Assembly: GCA_051006995.1 (NCBI GenBank)
Contig: JBPCSQ010000027.1
Span: 15,333 to 79,332 of the forward strand
DNA from: JAIQGF01 sp051006995
GTDB taxonomy: Bacteria; Acidobacteriota; Terriglobia; Terriglobales; Acidobacteriaceae
Length of the DNA stretch: 64,000 bases
Reading direction: 5' to 3'
Every line of letters begins with the position of its first letter. The first letter of the stretch is position 1. Of the stretch, positions 41,861 to 52,030 are shown piece after piece. The position numbers and the translations under genes are program-made. A model generated the notes under the pieces. The model was not told where the DNA came from. It searched no databases and saw nothing but the letters and a program-made list of their open reading frames with translations.

Positions 41861-42203
41861 GATCCTGCTCGCGCTGATCGTGTTCGTCGTGCCGCTGCTG
41901 CGGTTGCAGGCACAGAGTGGTTCGGCGCCGCAACTGCCGCCCGCTCCGATTCAGCCCAAAGTCATGACCGCCTGCATGGAGTGCCACGATTCCGGCATAC
42001 TCGTACAGCAGCGCCTCGACAAGAAAACCTGGGGCAAGGAAGTGGACAAGATGACCAAGTGGGGCGCGCTGGTGGAGAAGGAAGACCGCGACGCCTTCAT
42101 TGACTACTTGTCGTCAAACTTCGGACCCGACAAGCCGCCCGCCGCGCCCGAATACAAGTTGGCGGCGCCGAAGACCACTAAGGCGGCGCCGAAGAAGGAT
42201 TGA
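41847..42203 (+). CDS. Small c-type cytochrome, SorB-like electron acceptor
   Basis: A 118-residue precursor with a signal peptide (LKILLALIVFVVPLLRLQAQ) and one heme c motif CMECH (Cys43, Cys46, His47). It has a Lys/Ala/Pro-rich tail. The start lies inside the end of the sulfite oxidase gene (14 bp overlap), so it is almost certainly the electron-accepting subunit or partner of that enzyme in the periplasm. Confidence 0.88.
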   Translation: MSRLKILLALIVFVVPLLRLQAQSGSAPQLPPAPIQPKVMTACMECHDSGILVQQRLDKKTWGKEVDKMTKWGALVEKEDRDAFIDYLSSNFGPDKPPAAPEYKLAAPKTTKAAPKKD

Positions 42204-42279
42204 ACGCAGCCGCGTAGGGAAAATATCTAGAGTAAGCTCGCGGGCTCGAGTCCAGCCGCGAAGCGGAGATTGAAAATAG

Positions 42280-42299
42280 CCCGGCGCTTCAGCGCCGGG
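42280..42299. repeat. Perfect palindrome CCCGGCGCT-TC-AGCGCCGGG
   Basis: Nine-base arms with a two-base loop, in the 214-bp gap between the cytochrome and Sel1 genes. REP-like in form; a similar GGCGGCCGGGCTAC hairpin occurs at 48537-48556. Confidence 0.65.
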
Positions 42300-42417
42300 A
42301 CTCGGTTGGCTGAGCTGGAGAGTCAGTGCGGAATATCCACGGGATCGCGGCCCACCTCGCCGCCACCTCTGCGCAACTCTCCGGGCCACGTCCCTTGCAA
42401 GTATGAACAGCCACTCA

Positions 42418-43506
42418 TCAGTCTTTTTTCAGACCTTCGATATTGGGACACGAAGTCATCTGCGGCTCGTGCCGGAGCTGCCACTGATCCACTTCTCCGG
42501 TAATGGACTTTATCCGGTCCTCGGGCAGCCGCTTGCTGGCATCGCGAGCTTTCTTAGCTGCCTCCGCCAAATCGAGCTTAGTGCCGAGATAACACCAAAA
42601 GAACGCCGCGCGGTCATCTCGTGGCGAATGTTTCGAGTACCTCTCACACAGAAGAGCTATCGCTGGCGACCAATTCAGTTCGGCAGATTTCTGGTACCAC
42701 TCATTTGCGGTTGCGTCGTCGCGAACCACATCTTTTCCGCGCTCATACATTTCAGCCAATGAGTATGCGGCTCCACCCGAGCCCATATCCGCGGCTTTTC
42801 GGAACAACTCGGCAGCTTTGCCGGAATCTTTTTTCACAAAGCGGCCTTCGTGATAGGCGTCGCCCAGGTTGGAGTACCCCGCGGCCTCTCCTAGCTCCGC
42901 GGCCCGCTCGCTCAACTTGAACCAAAGGCGGTCGTCTTGAGGTACTCCGCTACCAATGCGATAAAGCCATGCTAGATCGACGAGGGCCATGACTTCATCT
43001 TTCTTGGCGGCTTTGGAGAACCAGTTCGCGGCTTCTCGGTTGTCTTTCCCGAAGTAAATCCATCCGATGTGAGCCTCAGCCGGGCCGAAGTCCTTCTTTG
43101 CGGCCCGGTGGTACCAACGCAGAGCTTCTTTCTCATCCTTCGAGACAACCGCGCCTGCGAGATACATGTCGCCAAGAAGGACCTGTGCGAGCAAGTTGTC
43201 CTGAACTGCAGCCTTCCTGAACCATTCCATTGCGACAGACGCATCCCGCTTCCAGCCGCAACCAAGCTGACGCGCAACACCAATGAGAACCTGTGCTTCC
43301 GGCACTCCCTGTGCAGCGTGTTGCTCGGCTGAAATCAATTCATCGGCAGTCATCTGACGGAGCCGCTCAACAGTAGAAAAACGCACGTCACCCAGCTTCA
43401 CGCCATCGTTCGCAAAAACCGCGCTGCTCAGGCACAGGACTGTGAACGCAACGATTGTGAGGGAACGTCTCGCCAATTGTCGAGCGCAGTTCACCAATGA
43501 ATCCAT
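42418..43506 (-). CDS. Exported Sel1-repeat protein
   Basis: A 362-residue protein with a signal peptide (TIVAFTVLCLSSAVFAN) and about six Sel1/TPR-like repeats of 36 residues (A-x-x-x-L-G-x-x-Y-x-x-G pattern, for example AEAHIGWIYFGKDNREAANWFSKAA). Such repeats are protein-binding scaffolds in the periplasm. Base composition is lower in GC than its neighbours by eye (AAG and TTT codons are frequent), a possible sign of acquisition. Function and partner are unknown. Confidence 0.85.
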   Translation of the reverse strand: MDSLVNCARQLARRSLTIVAFTVLCLSSAVFANDGVKLGDVRFSTVERLRQMTADELISAEQHAAQGVPEAQVLIGVARQLGCGWKRDASVAMEWFRKAAVQDNLLAQVLLGDMYLAGAVVSKDEKEALRWYHRAAKKDFGPAEAHIGWIYFGKDNREAANWFSKAAKKDEVMALVDLAWLYRIGSGVPQDDRLWFKLSERAAELGEAAGYSNLGDAYHEGRFVKKDSGKAAELFRKAADMGSGGAAYSLAEMYERGKDVVRDDATANEWYQKSAELNWSPAIALLCERYSKHSPRDDRAAFFWCYLGTKLDLAEAAKKARDASKRLPEDRIKSITGEVDQWQLRHEPQMTSCPNIEGLKKD

Positions 43507-43534
43507 GTCGTGCAGCTAAATGTGCACTTCACCG

Positions 43535-44854
43535 TCACTCTCCCGCCGCTTCGCCCTTGGCCAGCAGCGGGTGCTCCGGCAATTCCAACTGCTCCACTTC
43601 TTCTCCGCTGATGGCGGTCACTCGTGTGCGATAAGTTTTCAAGTGCTTGGCGGCGATCTCGTAGGCTTTCTGTGCCTTCTCCAGGCTGTTCCCCACGCCT
43701 TCAAATTGCGCCTGGAACAGTCCCAGCGAGCGCTGCGCCTTGCCCAGTTCGCGCCGCGTTTCCTCGAACCGCGCCGCCACCTCGTACCACTTATGCGCCA
43801 GCGCGATCGTCTTGATGGTCATCATCAGCGTGTTCGGCGACACCGGAAAAACGTTCAGCTTGCTGAGCGCCTCCATGGCGGCGGTGCTGCGGATCGCCTC
43901 CAGGTACAGGGTCTCACTCGGCAGGTACATGAGCGCCACGTCCATCGTGCCCTGTTCGGAGTCGATATATCCCGCGATGCTCTTCGCCTGCGCTGCCAGA
44001 ACTTTCGCCAGTTGCGCGCGTGCCTCTTCCAGTTGAGTCTCATCGCTGGTCTCGAACAGCTGCAGCACCTGCTCGCGCGGGAATTTTGCGTCAATGGGCA
44101 GCACACGGTCCGGGAACTTGACCACCGCGTCCACCCGGCCGCCGCTCAGCGGATATTGCAGCTCGTACATGTGTCTGGGAAGGAAGTCCTCCAACAGGCG
44201 TTCCAGGCTGGCTTCCCCGAACGCCCCGCGCAGGTGCGGCAGCTTGAGCAGGTTATTCAGGTCGTTGATGGAATTCCCGATCGTGCCGACTTGCCGCAGC
44301 TGCTCTTCCGCCGCCTTCAGATGCTGCTGCACTTTTTCAAACTGCTCGAAGCCTTCTTTCATGTTTTCGGTGAGCTTCTGCTGCACCTGGCCGCTGATCT
44401 CGAGCAGCTTCTGGTCCACCTGCCCGCGGATCGCCTCCAGTTTCGCTTCCGTCCGCTGGTTCAATCCATCGAACTCGGTCTTGAGTTGCGCGGTCGTGCT
44501 GGCCAGCGACGTTGTCAGCTCCTTGCGCGACGCCGCCAGCGCTTCGGTCTGTTCGCGGCGGCCGGTCACCAGGTGTTCCTCGACGGAGGTGTGGATCTCT
44601 TTGAAGCCGGTCGTGAGCCGGTCGGCGACCTCCTGACGCAGGTCGCCCTTGGTCTGTTCCAGCCGCTGCGCAATGTCGGCTGTGGACTTGGCGAAGCTCT
44701 GTGAAAGCCCGCGCTCCAGCGTCAGCATGTCGCTGCCGATCTTGGCCACAGCGGCCGTCGGGTCGGCGGCTTGCTTCATCCGGCGCAGTAGCATCACCAG
44801 CAGCACCACCGCCGCTACGTTGAGTGCGAGGAACAGCAGAACAAGTGGGCTCAT
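43535..44854 (-). CDS. rmuC: DNA recombination protein RmuC
   Basis: The 439-residue protein has an N-terminal membrane segment (VLLFLALNVAAVVLLVMLL), a long coiled-coil region (about 35-200), and the RmuC nuclease-like domain with LPIDAKFPREQVLQLFET (about 255-275) and YLPSETLYLEAI. RmuC limits inversions at short inverted repeats; the catalytic activity is nuclease-like but not fully defined. It is a single gene on the minus strand. Its presence near a chromosome rich in inverted repeats is noted only as context. Confidence 0.93.
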   Translation of the reverse strand: MSPLVLLFLALNVAAVVLLVMLLRRMKQAADPTAAVAKIGSDMLTLERGLSQSFAKSTADIAQRLEQTKGDLRQEVADRLTTGFKEIHTSVEEHLVTGRREQTEALAASRKELTTSLASTTAQLKTEFDGLNQRTEAKLEAIRGQVDQKLLEISGQVQQKLTENMKEGFEQFEKVQQHLKAAEEQLRQVGTIGNSINDLNNLLKLPHLRGAFGEASLERLLEDFLPRHMYELQYPLSGGRVDAVVKFPDRVLPIDAKFPREQVLQLFETSDETQLEEARAQLAKVLAAQAKSIAGYIDSEQGTMDVALMYLPSETLYLEAIRSTAAMEALSKLNVFPVSPNTLMMTIKTIALAHKWYEVAARFEETRRELGKAQRSLGLFQAQFEGVGNSLEKAQKAYEIAAKHLKTYRTRVTAISGEEVEQLELPEHPLLAKGEAAGE

Positions 44855-44942
44855 TCAGGTCCGTGGTCTCTTGGGGGTGCCTGATTGTAGTTCGCTCACC
44901 GGGTAGGTGAAAGGAATTCCTTCTCCCCTCTGGCCGAAATTC

Positions 44943-44992
44943 TGCCGCCAAAAGCGAAATGCCAAGAGCCGCCGGCCAAAGGCCAATGGCGG
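44943..44992 (-). repeat. Degenerate heptamer array before rmuC
   Basis: Units such as CCGGCCA, AAGGCCA, ATGGCGG appear with 7-bp spacing upstream of rmuC. More degenerate than the other arrays. Confidence 0.45.
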
Positions 44993-45114
44993 TTCCCATC
45001 ACGCACATCCGTGACAACCCAGGATTGACTTCCCCCGACGTCGCGCTACACTAGAGGCGGCAGAAAACTGTACACTTGGGCCGTCGGACTCCATCCGGCG
45101 GCTCAACGCGTTTT

Positions 45115-46041
45115 ATGGCACGTGCTTTCAATATTTTGCGTGTAAGTCTCAGCGCATCAAGATTTTCCCACCCGTTTCGCGGTAAAACTCTGATTCTGAA
45201 AGATCGACCAGGGGGGAGGGGGGTATCCTTTCACCTGGCGCGAGCCGCGAAACCGGTGCTTGCGCTCGCCTTTGCGGCGCTGTTCCTTACTGGCGTCGCC
45301 TTGTCGCAAGATTTCGACTCCGCCGCCGAGCAGGAACTGGTCCGGTTGTTGAATGCGGAGCGCGCGAAGCAGGATCTGCCGGCTCTCCAAACCGACGATG
45401 CGCTGCGCGACGCCGCCCGCGCGCACTCGGTATTGATGGCCAAGGCGGGCAAGTTATCGCACCAGTATCCTGGCGAGCCCACGGTTTCCAAGCGGCTGGC
45501 GGCCAGCGGTGTGCATTTCGATTACAGCGGCGAGAACGTTGCCTACGACAGCAACGCCGAGAGCGCGCATCAGGGACTCATGCACTCGCCGCCGCATCGC
45601 GCCAACATTCTCAAGCCGGAATACAACGTGGTCGGCATCGGCGTGGCCACCAAGGGCGATCAGATCTGGGTGACCCAGGATTTCGCGCACCGTCTGGCCG
45701 AGCACACCCAGGGAGATGCTGAAACGCTGGCCGCGGCAACGTGGATCCAGGAGCGGCACAAGGCGCGCATGATGCCGGCTGCCCAGGTGCGCATGCCGCA
45801 ACTCCGCGAGCAGGCCTGCCACATGGCTCACAGCGACGACCTGGAAGCGAGGTCGCCGCTTCAGCTCCCCGATGTCCGGGCCGCCGTCGTGTTCACCGAG
45901 ACTGATCCTTCGCGCGTGGCTGCCAGCGCGCTCAAGCTGGCACACGATGGCAACATCCGCCGCTTTGCCGTCGGCGCCTGCTTTGCCGATACGGAAAAAT
46001 ATCCGTCCGGCGCCTGGTGGATCGTGATGGCGTTTGAATGA
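45115..46041 (+). CDS. CAP/SCP-domain secreted protein
   Basis: The 308-residue product has an N-terminal basic leader, a membrane segment (ARAAKPVLALAFAALFLTGVALS, about residues 43-66), and a CAP domain beginning with EQELVRLLNAERAKQDLPAL. The conserved histidines appear in GKLSHQYP and HSPPHRANILKPEYN, and the strand VGIGVATKGDQIWVTQDFA closes the fold. CAP proteins are secreted and diverse. The C-terminal 120 residues are an extra region without a recognised domain. The start at 45115 lacks a strong ribosome site; a purine-rich GGGGGGAGGGGGG lies downstream. Overlaps the DUF72 gene by four bases. Confidence 0.82.
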   Translation: MARAFNILRVSLSASRFSHPFRGKTLILKDRPGGRGVSFHLARAAKPVLALAFAALFLTGVALSQDFDSAAEQELVRLLNAERAKQDLPALQTDDALRDAARAHSVLMAKAGKLSHQYPGEPTVSKRLAASGVHFDYSGENVAYDSNAESAHQGLMHSPPHRANILKPEYNVVGIGVATKGDQIWVTQDFAHRLAEHTQGDAETLAAATWIQERHKARMMPAAQVRMPQLREQACHMAHSDDLEARSPLQLPDVRAAVVFTETDPSRVAASALKLAHDGNIRRFAVGACFADTEKYPSGAWWIVMAFE

Positions 46042-46970
46042 ATCTTCGCATCGGCACCGCCGGCTGGGCCTACAAAGACTGGAACGGAATCGTCTATCCG
46101 GACACGATGAAGCGCGCCCAGCACCCGGTCGAGTATCTGGCGCAATACTTCGACACCATCGAGATCAATACCTCGTTCTACGGCAACCTGAAGCCGGAGG
46201 TAGCGAAGCTGTGGTGCCGCAAAGCTTCCGCCGTAAATCCGCAGTTCGTGTTCACCGCCAAGCTGAACAAGTGCTTCACCCACTCGCCCAACGCGGTGCT
46301 GGAATCCACGTCGGCGGCCACCATCCGGTTTACGCCCGCGGATGTCGCCGAAGCCAAGGAGGGCTATGACGCGCTTGCCGACGAGGGCCGGCTAGGCGCG
46401 CTGCTGCTGCAATTTCCCATTTCGTTCAAGAACACCAACGAGAATCGCGACCACGTTGACGTGCTGCTGGCAAAATTCCGCGAGTATCGGCTGGCGGTCG
46501 AAGTCCGCCACGCCAGTTGGGCCAACGAGGGTACGCTGCGCTACTTCGCGGAGAAGGAAGTCGCCTTCTGCAATATTGACCAGCCGCAACTGGGCCGGGC
46601 CGTGGCGCCCAGCCAGCACGTGACCTCGCGCATCGCTTACGTCCGCCTGCACGGCCGCAATTATGACCAGTGGTTCGAGGCCGACAAGCCACACGACCGC
46701 TACAACTACCTCTACACCGAGCAGGAATTACAACCGTGGAAGTCGCGGATCGAGCAGATCGCTCAAAAGGCGGAGGTGACGTTCGTCGTCGCCAACAATC
46801 ACTTTGAAGGAAAGGCGGCTGTGAATGCGCTGCAGTTGAAGTCCATGATTGCCGGCGCGCCAGTGAAGGCACCCGAGGTGCTGGTGCGGCACTATCCGCA
46901 ACTACAGAAATTTGTCGCGCCGCAGGATCCCGCCCTGTTCTCCAAGCCGCAGTCGTCCCGGTCGAATTAA
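46038..46970 (+). CDS. DUF72 family protein
   Basis: A 310-residue TIM-barrel protein of the DUF72 (YecE-like) family, recognised by the start RIGTAGWAYKDWNGIVYP, the segment QYFDTIEINTSFYG and the late AYVRLHGRNYDQWFE. The biochemical function is not known; the barrel and conserved charged residues suggest an enzyme. It overlaps the CAP gene by four bases (ATGA), so they form an operon. The 146 bp after it contain only a short gene at 47117. Confidence 0.88.
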   Translation: MNLRIGTAGWAYKDWNGIVYPDTMKRAQHPVEYLAQYFDTIEINTSFYGNLKPEVAKLWCRKASAVNPQFVFTAKLNKCFTHSPNAVLESTSAATIRFTPADVAEAKEGYDALADEGRLGALLLQFPISFKNTNENRDHVDVLLAKFREYRLAVEVRHASWANEGTLRYFAEKEVAFCNIDQPQLGRAVAPSQHVTSRIAYVRLHGRNYDQWFEADKPHDRYNYLYTEQELQPWKSRIEQIAQKAEVTFVVANNHFEGKAAVNALQLKSMIAGAPVKAPEVLVRHYPQLQKFVAPQDPALFSKPQSSRSN

Positions 46971-47116
46971 CATCTTTTTACACGCCGTTTATCTTCCCAA
47001 AAATCCAATGAACAGGGAACCAATAGGCCCCATTTTCCGTATTAGGAAACAGAACGACAGGGTTGCTAACCGAACCCAATCACGCACGTCAAAGCTAGCA
47101 GAACCGGGAGGATGTC

Positions 47117-47230
47117 ATGGACGCGAAATACAACTGGGTCATCGACAACACTGGGATCAGGATGGCGATCAACGTAATGGCGTTCGTTCTTTGGCTGGGA
47201 GCGTGCGTCGCCCTGCTCGCGTTGGCGTAG
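47117..47230 (+). CDS. Predicted 37-residue membrane peptide
   Basis: A strong GGGAGGA site (47106-47112) precedes ATG at 47117. The peptide has a short polar start (MDAKYNWVIDNTG) and one hydrophobic span (MAINVMAFVLWLGACVALLALA), ending eight bases before the ispG stop on the other strand. Such size and shape are common for small membrane proteins that escape gene calling. No family is recognised. Confidence 0.55.
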   Translation: MDAKYNWVIDNTGIRMAINVMAFVLWLGACVALLALA

Positions 47231-47237
47231 CGCAAAG

Positions 47238-48476
<1,239 letters not shown>

Positions 48477-48582
48477 CTCTTAATCCAGTGTAACAAGTCG
48501 CCGGTCGATGGTCGATGTTGCCGCCAAAGGAGAAACCCGGCCGAGGGCGGCCGGGCTACACCCAATTGTCCATCCGATTGCG

Positions 48583-49917
48583 CTATGGCAATCCCTTCAG
48601 CCCCGGGATCGTCTTTGCCAGGTCGTTGTAGATCACGAGCACGGCGAACAGGATCAGCAGCACGAAGGCGAGCTGGTAGATGCGCTCCTTCAACCGCAGA
48701 CTGATGTCGCGACGGCGAATGCCTTCGATGGCCAGGAACAGAATCATGCCACCATCGAGGATCGGGAAGGGAAACAGGTTAAAGATGGCCAGGTTGAGGC
48801 TGATGGCCGACATCAGTGCCAGCAGCGGAGTCCAGCCCTGCTGCCGCGCCGCCTCGCCGGAAGCCTGCATGATTCCGATCGGACCGGAAACCTGCTTCAT
48901 GGAAACCTTGCGCTGCACCATCTTTTCGACCAGCTCGAGAATCAGGTAGGAATTCTTCTTGTTCTGTTCCAACGATTTGGAAAATGCCTGAGTGAAGGAC
49001 AGCTTATCGACCGCCTGCGGATCGGAACGGATTCCGATACGCCACATGTCTTCGCCGTTCACCTTGGTGAGGGCGGGCTGAAGGGCGAAATCTTTCTGCT
49101 TGCCGTCGCGCATCACGGAGATGCTGATCGGCTTGTCTTTATTGGCCTGAAGTTCGCGAATCACGGCTTGCATGGAGCGCACCGGGCGCCCATTCAGCGC
49201 GACGATGGTGTCGCCGACCCGAATGCCCGATTTCGCGGCCGGCAGAGAGGGTTCGATCTCGGTCACGGTATTGGGCTGGTCGGGTAGCCAGCCGGGTGAG
49301 CCAAACTGCTCGGGGCCGGTGGGCGTCGGAACTACCGTTTTTTCCAGGATTTGATTGCCGCGCAGCACGGCCAAGTGCACGGGCTGGCCAGGGCTGAGGA
49401 CGACCTTGGGCAGTACGTCTTCCCAGGTGGGATTCTGCACACCCTCAATGCGGATGATGCGATCGCCGGCCTGAATATCAGCTTTGGCGGCGGGCGAGTT
49501 GTCCAGCACCCAGCCGATCACCGCCGGCTGGTCCAAATACACCGGGTGCTCGTAGCGGACCATGTACACGCCGGTGAGCAGGCCGATGGCAAGCAGGACG
49601 TTCGAGAACGGGCCAGCAAAGGCGATGATGAAGCGTTGCCAGCGTGGCTTGGAGGTGAACTCGTCGGGGGCACCGGTGTGCGCCTCCAGCGGGTTCTCGC
49701 CCGCCATTTTGACGTAGCCGCCGAATGGCAGGGCATTGAAGCGGTAATCCGTTTCGCCATAGCGGACGCCGAACAGCCGCTTGCCGAAGCCGATGGCGAA
49801 CTGCTCGACCCGGACCCTGAACAGCTTGGCGGCGGCGAAGTGGCCGAACTCGTGGACAACGATCATGACCCCGAGAACGACGGCTACCGCTGCAAGGCTG
49901 ATGATGAAATTTTCCAT
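48583..49917 (-). CDS. rseP: Site-2 zinc metalloprotease RseP
   Basis: The 444-residue intramembrane protease has HEFGH at residues 22-26 (zinc and catalytic Glu), the inner motif near the C-terminus (NLFPFPILDGG), about four membrane segments and two PDZ regions between them (about 115-200 and 205-290). RseP cleaves membrane-bound anti-sigma factors after a first cut, so it may act on the anti-sigma protein at 14487-15113, though distance makes that inference only. It lies between dxr and ispG in a conserved order. Confidence 0.95.
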   Translation of the reverse strand: MENFIISLAAVAVVLGVMIVVHEFGHFAAAKLFRVRVEQFAIGFGKRLFGVRYGETDYRFNALPFGGYVKMAGENPLEAHTGAPDEFTSKPRWQRFIIAFAGPFSNVLLAIGLLTGVYMVRYEHPVYLDQPAVIGWVLDNSPAAKADIQAGDRIIRIEGVQNPTWEDVLPKVVLSPGQPVHLAVLRGNQILEKTVVPTPTGPEQFGSPGWLPDQPNTVTEIEPSLPAAKSGIRVGDTIVALNGRPVRSMQAVIRELQANKDKPISISVMRDGKQKDFALQPALTKVNGEDMWRIGIRSDPQAVDKLSFTQAFSKSLEQNKKNSYLILELVEKMVQRKVSMKQVSGPIGIMQASGEAARQQGWTPLLALMSAISLNLAIFNLFPFPILDGGMILFLAIEGIRRRDISLRLKERIYQLAFVLLILFAVLVIYNDLAKTIPGLKGLP

Positions 49918-49930
49918 GTACGAAGGATCC

Positions 49931-51130
49931 TTAACTGACCCGGGCAGAGCGGGGGGAACGCGATGAGCGGCTCAGTTGATCAATTTTATCCCATGCCGAG
50001 CGGCGCGCCTCAGCGTCCGCTGCCAGCACCTGGGTAATAGATTCAGGATGGGAGGCGACAGTTTCACCAACTGTGGCCTCAATTATGCGGGGGATGGCAA
50101 GAAATGGGATTTTCCTGTCCAGGAAAGCGGCTACAGCGACCTCATCGGCGGCATTCAACGCAATGCTCCTGGTCCCGCCGGCTTCCGCGGCTTCATAGGC
50201 AAGGCGCAGGCAAGGGAAGCGCTCGAAATCCGGCGGGCGGAAGTCCAGCCGCTTGAGCTCCTGCACCGGGAAACGCAAATCCGACTCGACGCGCTCCGGA
50301 TGGGTGAGCGCGTACAGGATGGGCAGGCGCATGTCAGTGACTGAGAGCTGCGCCAGCAGGCTGCCGTCTTTGAATTCGACCATGGAGTGAATGGTGGATT
50401 GCGGGTGCACGACGACGCTCACCCGGCTTGCCGGTAGATGAAAAAGGCGGCACGCCTCGATGACTTCGAAGCCTTTGTTCATCAAGGTGGCGGAATCAAT
50501 GGTGATGCGCTGCCCCATCTTCCAGGTCGGGTGGTTCAGCGCCTGCTCCGGGGTGATGCTTTCGAACTCCGCGAGAGGAGTGTCAAGAAACGGTCCGCCG
50601 GAGGCCGTCAGCCAGACCCGCTCGACCTCGTCCAGCCGTCCGCCGCGCATGCACTGGTGGACGGCATTGTGCTCGCTGTCAATGGGGAGCAGAGGCTTGC
50701 CCTGGCGGCGCGCTTCGGCGGTGATGATCTCGCCGGCCGCCACCATGGACTCTTTGTTGGCCAATCCGACCGTCTTGCCGGCCTTCACCGCTTCGTAGGT
50801 AGCTTCCAAACCGCCGACGCCCACGATCGCGCTGACCACGAAATCGGCTTCGGGATGCGTGGCCACGGCGACATTCCCCTTAGGACCGTGCGCGACTTGG
50901 ATATCTCGGAGACCGGCTTCGTCAAACTTGCGGCGCAAGCTTTCCGCGGATTTTTCTTCGGCGACGGAAACCAGGCGAGGACGCCAGCGCTGCGCCTGTT
51001 CAAAAAGCAGGTCCACATTATTGCCGGCGGCGAGGGAGGTTACGCAGAAACGGCCAGGATAAGTAGCGACGATGTCGAGCGTGCTGCGGCCGATGGAGCC
51101 GGTGGAGCCGAGGATGGCGATTCGTTTCAT
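49931..51130 (-). CDS. dxr: 1-deoxy-D-xylulose 5-phosphate reductoisomerase
   Basis: Dxr converts DXP to methylerythritol phosphate with NADPH and a divalent metal, the committed MEP step. The 399-residue protein begins MKRIAILGSTGSIGRST (nucleotide loop residues 8-14), has the metal-binding DSEHNAVHQCM segment and the GxRI/SINSAT-like TIDSATLMNKGFE loop. A TTG four codons upstream is an alternative start; no ribosome site is clear because the gap to cdsA (12 bp) is a piece of heptamer array. Overlap-free link with cdsA suggests an operon. Confidence 0.95.
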   Translation of the reverse strand: MKRIAILGSTGSIGRSTLDIVATYPGRFCVTSLAAGNNVDLLFEQAQRWRPRLVSVAEEKSAESLRRKFDEAGLRDIQVAHGPKGNVAVATHPEADFVVSAIVGVGGLEATYEAVKAGKTVGLANKESMVAAGEIITAEARRQGKPLLPIDSEHNAVHQCMRGGRLDEVERVWLTASGGPFLDTPLAEFESITPEQALNHPTWKMGQRITIDSATLMNKGFEVIEACRLFHLPASRVSVVVHPQSTIHSMVEFKDGSLLAQLSVTDMRLPILYALTHPERVESDLRFPVQELKRLDFRPPDFERFPCLRLAYEAAEAGGTRSIALNAADEVAVAAFLDRKIPFLAIPRIIEATVGETVASHPESITQVLAADAEARRSAWDKIDQLSRSSRSPRSARVS

Positions 51131-51152
51131 GAGCGTTAGCAATTAGCTCAGC
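51131..51152 (-). repeat. Short heptamer array at the cdsA-dxr junction
   Basis: About two units (CGTTAGC, AATTAGC) span the cdsA stop and the bases before the dxr start. In the sense of dxr they read as the 5'-type GCTAATT array. Confidence 0.55.
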
Positions 51153-52030
51153 ACGCGTAAGGCCGCATAGTACCAAAGGACGGGCGCGGCGAAGAGGAGA
51201 GCATCAATGCGGTCGAGCATGCCGCCGTGGCCGGGCAAAATCGCACCCGAATCCTTTACCCCCGCGCCGCGCTTGATGAGCGACTCTGCGAGATCGCCAA
51301 TCTGTGCCGCCACATTGATCGCCGCCGACAACGCGGCGAACTGCCACAGCGGAGGCATTTGCGGCGGAATGTAGCCGTCGGGACGGAGCAGCAGACCGGC
51401 GGAGATCAATCCGCTGCTGATCGGATGGGAGTAGGCGAAGACCAGCGTGCCCGCCACAATCGAGCTAATGAAAGAACCGGCGGCGCCTTCCCAGGTCTTG
51501 CCGGGGCTGACGCGCGGCGCCATCTTATGACGACCGATCGCCCGGCCGGTGTAGTACGCGGCGGTGTCGCCGATCCAAACGACGATTAAAAAATACAGGA
51601 TCAGGAACGCACCCGAGCCGACCTGCCGCAAATTGACCAGCATCGCTAACGGCACTACCACGTAGATAAAGCCGAATGCGGCGCTTGCGGCAGCGGGAAA
51701 GCCGGTCGCCAGAGGCTCGCGGCGCATCGCCAGCGCCAGCAAGAAGAACGCTACCAGCACCACTCCGACCGCGAGCCCAAACAGCATTTGGAGCGTGTTG
51801 ATCAGGTAATCGCTGCTTTGCAATGCCAGGGCCAAGAAAGCCGCTGCGGCCAGTACATAAAGAATCCTGCAATACGGCTGAATATTGTAGTGGCGCACAA
51901 GTTCCACGTATTCGCGCAAAGCCAGGATGGCCACCGCGGCCACCACTGCGGCCAGCAGCGGCACGGGCGCCCGCAGCACCAGGATGAGAACGATGGGAAT
52001 CAGGACCGCCGCAGTCGCGAGGCGCTTCAT
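51143..52030 (-). CDS. cdsA: Phosphatidate cytidylyltransferase
   Basis: CdsA makes CDP-diacylglycerol, the precursor of membrane phospholipids. The 295-residue protein has about eight membrane segments and the signature near the C-terminus: SPGKTWEGAAGSF, then KDSGAILPGHGGMLDRIDALLFAAP (S-x(2)-K-R-x(4)-K-D-x-G type). It overlaps the uppS stop by four bases and is followed by dxr. The last codons are part of a heptamer array. Confidence 0.94.
   Translation of the reverse strand: MKRLATAAVLIPIVLILVLRAPVPLLAAVVAAVAILALREYVELVRHYNIQPYCRILYVLAAAAFLALALQSSDYLINTLQMLFGLAVGVVLVAFFLLALAMRREPLATGFPAAASAAFGFIYVVVPLAMLVNLRQVGSGAFLILYFLIVVWIGDTAAYYTGRAIGRHKMAPRVSPGKTWEGAAGSFISSIVAGTLVFAYSHPISSGLISAGLLLRPDGYIPPQMPPLWQFAALSAAINVAAQIGDLAESLIKRGAGVKDSGAILPGHGGMLDRIDALLFAAPVLWYYAALRVLS

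Noticed and set aside
48537..48556. Terminator for ispG or rseP from the CCCGGCC-GAGGGC-GGCCGGG hairpin
   Set aside because: No T run on either strand and a similar GC palindrome occurs elsewhere (42280), so it is treated as a REP-like repeat.
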